A model generated the notes under the pieces. The model worked only from the letters and a program-made list of their open reading frames with translations, ran no database searches and had not been told where the DNA came from. Below, piece after piece: positions 59,470-64,000 of a DNA stretch of 64,000 nt. Where the stretch lies: the NCBI GenBank assembly GCA_015060485.1, contig SUYI01000001.1:224760-288759 (forward strand), in the 5' to 3' direction. The stretch is from Prevotella sp. (GTDB taxonomy: Bacteria > Bacteroidota > Bacteroidia > Bacteroidales > Bacteroidaceae). Both the position numbers and the translations under genes were made by a program. The number at the start of each line of letters is the position of its first letter. The stretch's first letter is position 1.

Positions 59470-60852
59470 TTATCTCCTTCTTCTTCTTTTGCTTGTTGAC
59501 TTCCGCTTTGTCGTGGCGCGCTTCTTGGTTGTGGCAGCTTTCTTGCGTGCGGCCGTAGCACGTCTGCTCTTGGCGCGTGCCGTACGTTTTTTGCTGACGC
59601 GGCCCTTCTTGCTGCGTGCGTAACGCTTGCTCTTATGATAGTAGGTCGGCACGTCGTCCTTGACCTCTACCTCGGTGCGCTTGTTAAACAGTTCGTCGCT
59701 CTTGTAGTTGTATACGGAATCCTCCATGTCGATGAACTTGCCTACTTCGGTCTGTGGCAGGCGCAGTGCACAGGGCTCTGTGGCGCCAGGCAGCACGTCG
59801 CGGCGATACATGGGATTCAGCGATCGCAACAGGTCGATGTTGATGCCAACCACTTCGGCCACCTGCTCCAGATGCAGGTTACGGCTCACCATGACGGTGT
59901 CTGTCTTGGCAGGCAGACGGGTCGACATGGGGCAGATGTTATGCTGCGAGTAATAGGTCATGATGTAGTTGGCTGCAATGAATGCTGGCACGTAGCCGCG
60001 TGTTTCGCGAGGCAGGTAGGGATAGATGTGCCAATAGTCTTTGATGACGGGGGCTGCCTCACCGTCCTGATTCTTTGCGTTCGCAGGATTGGCGCGTCGG
60101 ATGGCCTTGTTGATGTTCTCCGGACCGCAGTTGTAGGCGGCAATGACGAGGTTCCAGTCGCCGAAAATCTTGTAGAGATCCTTCAGATAGCGTGCTGCGG
60201 CATACGACGACTTCACGGGGTCGCGACGTTCGTCGACCAGCGAGTTTACCTGCAAGCCGTATTGCTTGCCAGTGCCAATCATGAACTGCCATAGTCCGGC
60301 AGCTCCCACGCGACTGACGGCTGTGGGGTTCAGGGCCGACTCGATGATGGGCAGGTATTTCAGTTCCAGGGGCAGCTGGTACATCTCCAGTGCTTCCTCG
60401 AAGATGGGCATATAGAAATTCGATGCTCCCAGCATGTAGCTGATGCTGCGGCGCAGGCGTCCGCTATAGCGATCGATGAATTTCTGCACCACGTCGTTGT
60501 AGGCCATCTCCATGACGGTGGGAATGCGGCTCAGACGCTCGATATACTCCTCGCGGGTATAGGTCGGATTCTCGTCGCGCATGTTGCAGTCGTTCTCGTC
60601 CAGATAGGTCTTGGACATATAGAGGTTCAGTAGCGAGTCCAGGTCGTAGGTCATGGCCTCGGGGAATTCAATGATTTCCTCGTTGCCTTTCTGGTCGGTC
60701 ACCACCAGTTCGTCCTCGTCGTCACCGTCGTCCTCGTCGTCTGCCTCTATCTGTGCCATCGCGGTGAAAGGTAGAAAAATAAAAATGCAAAAGGGTAAAA
60801 CCCATCTTACCACCTTATTTACCAGTCCATATCTGTTGTCTCTTATCTTCAT
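59470..60852 (-). CDS. mltD: Membrane-bound lytic murein transglycosylase D-like
   Basis: The 460-residue protein has an N-terminal signal/anchor (VVRWVLPFCIFIFLPFTAMA), an acidic stretch (EADDEDDGDDEDE), the lysozyme-like SLT domain with catalytic Glu171 (YLPIIESALNPTAVS, GAAGLWQFMIGTGKQYGL, AAYNCGPENINKAI), and a single LysM-like motif (RNLHLEQVAEVVGINIDLLR). The last ~55 residues are an extremely basic Lys/Arg/Ala/Thr tail ending in RRRRR, unusual for the family. The tail may bind anionic polymers in the envelope. Confidence 0.9.
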   Translation of the reverse strand: MKIRDNRYGLVNKVVRWVLPFCIFIFLPFTAMAQIEADDEDDGDDEDELVVTDQKGNEEIIEFPEAMTYDLDSLLNLYMSKTYLDENDCNMRDENPTYTREEYIERLSRIPTVMEMAYNDVVQKFIDRYSGRLRRSISYMLGASNFYMPIFEEALEMYQLPLELKYLPIIESALNPTAVSRVGAAGLWQFMIGTGKQYGLQVNSLVDERRDPVKSSYAAARYLKDLYKIFGDWNLVIAAYNCGPENINKAIRRANPANAKNQDGEAAPVIKDYWHIYPYLPRETRGYVPAFIAANYIMTYYSQHNICPMSTRLPAKTDTVMVSRNLHLEQVAEVVGINIDLLRSLNPMYRRDVLPGATEPCALRLPQTEVGKFIDMEDSVYNYKSDELFNKRTEVEVKDDVPTYYHKSKRYARSKKGRVSKKRTARAKSRRATAARKKAATTKKRATTKRKSTSKRRRRR

Positions 60853-60890
60853 GCCTTGTTCTATATTATTCTTTTTACCTTTTTACTTTT

Positions 60891-61658
60891 TCAAAAGTTC
60901 AGCGTACAGCTCACTCCCAGCGACTGTGCCTCCAGCCAACCGCCTCCCGAATGGTTGGGCAATACGGTGGGTTCCACCTTCAGACTCAGGTCGCGCGAGA
61001 TGTCAAACTGCGAGAGCTCTGCGTCCACGTAGGCATCGATGACCGAGATGGCATAGACGCCCAGCATGACGAAGAAACTCAGGTCGCGCCAGCGGCGGTA
61101 TTTGTCCTTACGGTTCTTGAAAATCGTCTTGTAACGTTCTTCGTTGGCCGGGGTAATCTGCTTGCCCAGGTGCAGGAACTTGTTGTAGCTGGCCGTTCCC
61201 GGGTCGTCGTCCATGATGTCGAGATAGGCCTGCGAATAATCCTTATACATCATGTTGTTCCACGTCAGCGCGTAGATGCAGCCCATGAATCCGCCATAGA
61301 TGATGGGCAGCTTCCAGTATTTGCGATTATAGATTTGTCCTGCCCCTGGCAGCACCATGGCCAGCCACAACGCCCGCTGCGGATCTGGTTTCCACGTGTT
61401 CCAGTCGCGCTTGACACGTTCCCGGCGCTGCTTCTTGACTACTACAGGTGATAGCGTGTCTTTTGCCATCTTCTCTGCATCGGCCAATGCCATCGAGTCG
61501 AGGGGAGCCAGCAATCGTCCGATGCTGTCGCCCGTCTCGATGACGGTCAGCTTCTCCTGCTGCGCCTGGCTGTTCATGCCAGCCATCATCAGCACCACCG
61601 TCAATATGCTTCTATATATGTATCGTTCAAAGTTCAATGTTTGCCCCATCCAATGCAT
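60891..61658 (-). CDS. DUF5683 membrane protein
   Basis: The 255-residue protein begins near the parB stop; several in-frame starts (61658, 61649) are possible. The DUF5683 core is clear: PDPQRALWLAMVLPGAGQIY, NRKYWKLPIIYGGFMGCIYA, then RYKTIFKNRKDKYRRWRDLS and a membrane helix (FFVMLGVYAISVIDAYVDA). Its function is unknown. Its place between parB and mltD is a conserved Bacteroidetes arrangement, which hints at a cell-division or envelope role. Confidence 0.85.
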   Translation of the reverse strand: MHWMGQTLNFERYIYRSILTVVLMMAGMNSQAQQEKLTVIETGDSIGRLLAPLDSMALADAEKMAKDTLSPVVVKKQRRERVKRDWNTWKPDPQRALWLAMVLPGAGQIYNRKYWKLPIIYGGFMGCIYALTWNNMMYKDYSQAYLDIMDDDPGTASYNKFLHLGKQITPANEERYKTIFKNRKDKYRRWRDLSFFVMLGVYAISVIDAYVDAELSQFDISRDLSLKVEPTVLPNHSGGGWLEAQSLGVSCTLNF

Positions 61659-62559
61659 TCATAATACGTTCCAGCTGCTCTTCGTTGTCAAACTGGAGGG
61701 TAATCTTACCTTTTCCCTTTGGTGAGTAGGTCATCTGTACCTTGGCCTGGAAGAACTGCGACAGGCGCTCCCTCAGAATATTGAACTCCTCGGGCAGTTT
61801 CGTGCTGGCGGCAATCTTGTCCTTGGCAGTCTTCACGTCGTTGCCGCTCTTCAGACTCTGAATCAGTTCCTCCACCTGACGGACGGAATACTGCTGTTGC
61901 TGCACCTCCTTGAAGAGCTTGATCTGCTGCGACGGACTGTCGACGGCTAATAGCGCACGGGCATGACCCATTTCTATCTCATGGTTCTTCAGTGCCATCT
62001 GCACCTGTGCGGGCAGTTTCAGCAGTCGCATATAGTTCGTCACGGCGGCACGGCTCTTGCCCACGCGTTCCGATATCTTCGCCTGCGTCATGCCTGTGGT
62101 CTCTGCCAGATGCTGGTAGGCCAGCGCTATCTCGATGGCGTTCAGGTCCTCGCGCTGGATGTTCTCTACGAGAGCCATCTCCATCGCGTTCTGGTCTTCT
62201 ACCGTCACGATATAGGCGGGGATGGTGGTCAGTCCGGCCAGCTGTGAGGCACGCCAGCGGCGTTCGCCGGCAATAATCTGGTACTTAGCGCCGTCTATCT
62301 TACGTATCGTGATGGGTTGGATGATGCCCAGCTCGCGGATGCTGGTGGCCAGCTCCTGCAGGGCGTCCTCGTCAAACTCGCGGCGCGGCTGATTGGGGTT
62401 GGGCTCTATCATGCTGATTTCCACCTCGTTCAGATTCGACGACCCCTCGGTGTGTACCTCGCCGCGTGTATCTATCAGTGCGTCGAGTCCGCGTCCGGCA
62501 TCAATGTCGTCCAGCCCGCGTCCCAGCACACTCCTGTCGTATTTCTTCTTTACAGCCAT
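61627..62559 (-). CDS. parB: Chromosome partitioning protein ParB
   Basis: ParB binds parS sites and spreads as a CTP-dependent clamp. Of 310 residues, the N-terminus carries LGRGLDDIDAGRGLDALID, in which the usual single GRGLD motif is doubled. The CTPase/ParB-Srx domain has IAGERRWRASQLAGL and MALVENIQREDLN, and the HTH is TGMTQAKISERVGKSRAAVT. The C-terminal dimerisation domain ends at 61627. The 3' end overlaps the DUF5683 start. Confidence 0.94.
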   Translation of the reverse strand: MAVKKKYDRSVLGRGLDDIDAGRGLDALIDTRGEVHTEGSSNLNEVEISMIEPNPNQPRREFDEDALQELATSIRELGIIQPITIRKIDGAKYQIIAGERRWRASQLAGLTTIPAYIVTVEDQNAMEMALVENIQREDLNAIEIALAYQHLAETTGMTQAKISERVGKSRAAVTNYMRLLKLPAQVQMALKNHEIEMGHARALLAVDSPSQQIKLFKEVQQQQYSVRQVEELIQSLKSGNDVKTAKDKIAASTKLPEEFNILRERLSQFFQAKVQMTYSPKGKGKITLQFDNEEQLERIMNALDGANIEL

Positions 62560-62610
62560 TCCTTCATTTCTTCATTTACATTTCTCATTTCTTTCATTTC
62601 TCATTCTTAC
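62560..62610. repeat. CATTTCTC/CATTTCTT repeat between parA and parB
   Basis: Units TTCATTTC and TTTCTCAT fill the 34-nt spacer and run into the end of parA (its last codons encode KNEK). It is the same word family as in and before rlpA. Confidence 0.65.
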
Positions 62611-63361
62611 TGATCAGCTCCTTCGCCAGTGCCAGGTGGTTCTTGGCACCTGCCGACTCTGCGTCGTACAGAATGACGGGCAGTCCGTGCGACGGGCTCT
62701 CCGACAGCTTCACGTTACGCTGGATGACGGTCTTGAACACCAGTTCCTGGAAGTGGCGCTTCACCTCGTCGTATATCTGGTTGGCCAGACGCAGACGCGA
62801 GTCGTACATCGTCAGCAGGAATCCCTCTATCTCCAGTTTCGGATTCAGGCGTTTCTTCACTATCTTGATGGTGTTCAGCAGTTTCGTGATACCCTCCAGC
62901 GCAAAATATTCGCACTGCACGGGAATCATGATCGAGTTCGCTGCTGTCAGCGCATTCACGGTGATGAGGCCCAGCGACGGCGAACAGTCTATCAGGATGT
63001 AGTCGTAGTCTTTCACGATAGGTTGCAGCATGTTGCTGATCACCCTCTCGCGGTCCGGCATGCCGAGCATCTCGATTTCAGCGCCCACCAGGTCGATGTG
63101 GCTGGGGATGATGTCCAGCCGCTCAATGTCTGTTGTATAGATGGCGTCGCGAACGTCAGTCTTGTTGATGATGCACTCATAGAGCGAACACTCCACCTCC
63201 TGGATGTTAACGCCCAGACCGCTCGAGGCATTGGCCTGCGGGTCGGCGTCTATCACGAGCACGTTCTTCTCCAGGGTGGCCAGCGAGGCTGCCAGGTTGA
63301 TGGTTGTCGTTGTCTTGCCCACGCCACCCTTTTGGTTTGCTAATGCAATAATCTTTCCCAT
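62594..63361 (-). CDS. parA: Chromosome partitioning ATPase ParA (Soj)
   Basis: The ATG at 63361 gives 255 residues beginning MGKIIALANQKGGVGKTTTT, the deviant Walker A of ParA/MinD ATPases. Walker A' and B are in VLVIDADPQANASSGLG and YILIDCSPSLGLITVNAL. The short N-terminus without HTH is that of chromosomal ParA (Soj). A longer upstream frame would cross the promoter and is rejected. Confidence 0.95.
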   Translation of the reverse strand: MGKIIALANQKGGVGKTTTTINLAASLATLEKNVLVIDADPQANASSGLGVNIQEVECSLYECIINKTDVRDAIYTTDIERLDIIPSHIDLVGAEIEMLGMPDRERVISNMLQPIVKDYDYILIDCSPSLGLITVNALTAANSIMIPVQCEYFALEGITKLLNTIKIVKKRLNPKLEIEGFLLTMYDSRLRLANQIYDEVKRHFQELVFKTVIQRNVKLSESPSHGLPVILYDAESAGAKNHLALAKELISKNEK

Positions 63362-63393
63362 AATCTGTCTTGACTTATGTACATAATAGACTG

Positions 63394-63425
63394 CAAAGGT
63401 ACGAATAAAAAACGGACTGACCAAA
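63394..63425 (-). promoter_or_regulatory. Promoter of parA
   Basis: On the minus strand TTTG (63422-63425), a 20-bp spacer and TACCTTTG (63394-63401) are a full consensus match. The -33 box lies in the loop of the upstream terminator hairpin (63411-63437). Confidence 0.75.
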
Positions 63426-63437
63426 CCTCAGTCCGTT
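63402..63437 (-). terminator. Second terminator upstream of parA
   Basis: AACGGACTGA and TCAGTCCGTT (63411-63420, 63428-63437) form a perfect 10-bp stem with a 7-nt loop; on the minus strand it is followed by TTTTTTATT. It would stop minus-strand readthrough just before the parA promoter. Confidence 0.8.
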
Positions 63438-63486
63438 CTTTTACACCTTTTTACCTTTTTTACCTTTTTAATTGTCAATTATAAAA

Positions 63487-63507
63487 GGTTGCGCCCGAAG
63501 GCGCACC
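63487..63507 (-). terminator. TTCG-loop terminator after the small gene
   Basis: On the minus strand GGTGCGCC-TTCG-GGCGCAACC followed by TTTTATAA lies directly after the stop at 63510. This is a classic intrinsic terminator and supports transcription of the small frame upstream of it. Confidence 0.75.
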
Positions 63508-63509
63508 TC

Positions 63510-63695
63510 TTATGAGCCTATCTCGAAGCCGCCCGAGTTGTCGTCGCCGCCAGAGCTCTTGTACAGAGTCTTCGAGGCTACCGGGCTGCTCACGCAGTCC
63601 TTGATGGTGATGGCCTTCTGACCGCGGATAGATTTTTGTCCGTCCGTCAGAACCACATATACATATAGTGGTTCTGACGGACGAGAATCCGCCAC
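63510..63695 (-). CDS. Small protein of unknown function, possibly a gene remnant
   Basis: This 61-residue frame starts with a GTG (63695) and reads RGQKAITIKDCVSSPVASKT, ending in a Gly/Asp/Ser-rich FEIGS. The first ~20 codons contain a 15-bp perfect palindrome (63642-63682). I do not recognise the family. The composition of the second half and the terminator right after the stop argue that it is, or was, the end of a real gene. Confidence 0.4.
   Translation of the reverse strand: MADSRPSEPLYVYVVLTDGQKSIRGQKAITIKDCVSSPVASKTLYKSSGGDDNSGGFEIGS
63642..63682. repeat. 15-bp perfect palindrome near the right edge
   Basis: GTCCGTCAGAACCAC (63642-63656) and its exact complement (63668-63682) flank an 11-nt loop ATATACATATA. 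It is similar in build to the palindromes inside the tolC-like and anti-sigma genes. It does not match the parS consensus. Confidence 0.75.
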
Positions 63696-64000
63696 AAAAA
63701 ATCATTAAAAACGACACGATTATGAACACCGATTATCGTTATCAGTTGGAGAGCAAACGCCTGACGGGCCACCAGCCCCAACACCTGACCGACCTCGTCC
63801 TCGGCGAAGCCCACCCGCCGTAGAATAACCCACGCTTATTTTCCAATAACCCTGCCTTATTGCACAAAAAAGCGGTGGTCGGGTAACAAAAGAGGAGAAA
63901 AGCGGAAAAATCGTTGCAAATCAGGGGATTTGAGGAATGTCTGGAGATGGACAAAATCAGATGACTACATCTGAAATACAGGATGAAGGAGAACTTTAGG
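63696..64000. other. Right-edge region without a supported gene
   Basis: A 33-codon plus-strand frame (63722-63823, MNTDYRYQLESKRLTGHQPQ) and a 70-codon minus-strand frame (63742-63954) are open, but neither has a convincing composition or recognisable motif. No terminator, repeat or RNA gene is evident. Confidence 0.4.

Noticed and set aside
62594..63700. parS sites near parA/parB.
   Set aside because: I found no match to the TGTTTCACGTGAAACA consensus in the window; the palindrome at 63642 has an unrelated sequence.
63742..63954. 70-codon minus-strand frame at the right edge.
   Set aside because: Cys/Trp/Arg/Phe-rich, no motif, no promoter; a shorter opposite-strand frame is equally open.

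Overview
This window looks like a chromosomal segment of a Prevotellaceae-type Bacteroidales (a Prevotella relative). The evidence is: many promoters of the Bacteroidetes form TTTG/TTG-N19-20-TAnnTTTG; Bacteroidetes-typical families (DUF2723, DUF3098, DUF4252, DUF5683, HU-HIG-like protein, tricorn-like protease, zinc-free L36); and the gene order parA-parB-DUF5683-mltD-relA. No tRNA, rRNA, CRISPR array or complete insertion sequence was seen.

Layout. 1-13.0 kb: the S10-spc-alpha ribosomal protein operon from a 5'-truncated rplB to rplQ, with secY, map, infA, rpmJ and rpoA, closed by a strong hairpin. 13.0-26.6 kb: an efflux/ABC locus. A reduced histidine kinase and a Fis-type response regulator face a tolC-hlyD-permease operon, followed by a kinase-like gene, three more FtsX/MacB-type permeases (one internally deleted) and the ATPase. 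Two promoters in this locus carry the same 17-bp palindrome at identical spacing, which suggests a local regulon. 26.6-29.7 kb: a large protein with receiver-like domains and a PEP-synthase-type ATP-binding domain.

29.7-46.9 kb: an accessory region with three ECF sigma/anti-sigma modules, secreted partner proteins, a membrane-anchored winged-helix regulator, a DUF2723 membrane protein, an outer membrane barrel protein, and scars of recent duplication (a truncated copy of a thioredoxin-like gene, a frameshifted copy of the winged-helix regulator, the 3' stub of another barrel gene). Three promoters here share an 11-bp-period TGTCAG direct repeat placed exactly 32 bp before the -7 box. This, with the duplicated regulator, is the most system-like undescribed signal I found.

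46.9-64 kb: housekeeping and metabolism. Thioesterase, DASS transporter, NADP-type glutamate dehydrogenase, RlpA and a glycine-zipper lipoprotein lie at the left. A long minus-strand run follows: parA, parB, DUF5683, mltD, relA/spoT, pectinesterase, tricorn-like protease, and a hydrolase fused to a nucleotidase-like domain.

A second theme runs through the whole window. Short tandem repeats and perfect palindromes occur both between genes and inside genes, where they are translated in frame (tolC, an anti-sigma factor, DUF2723, rlpA signal peptide, hydrolase, pectinesterase, response regulator tail). Promoter, operator and hairpin calls come from reading the sequence; family names come from recalled motifs, without database searches.
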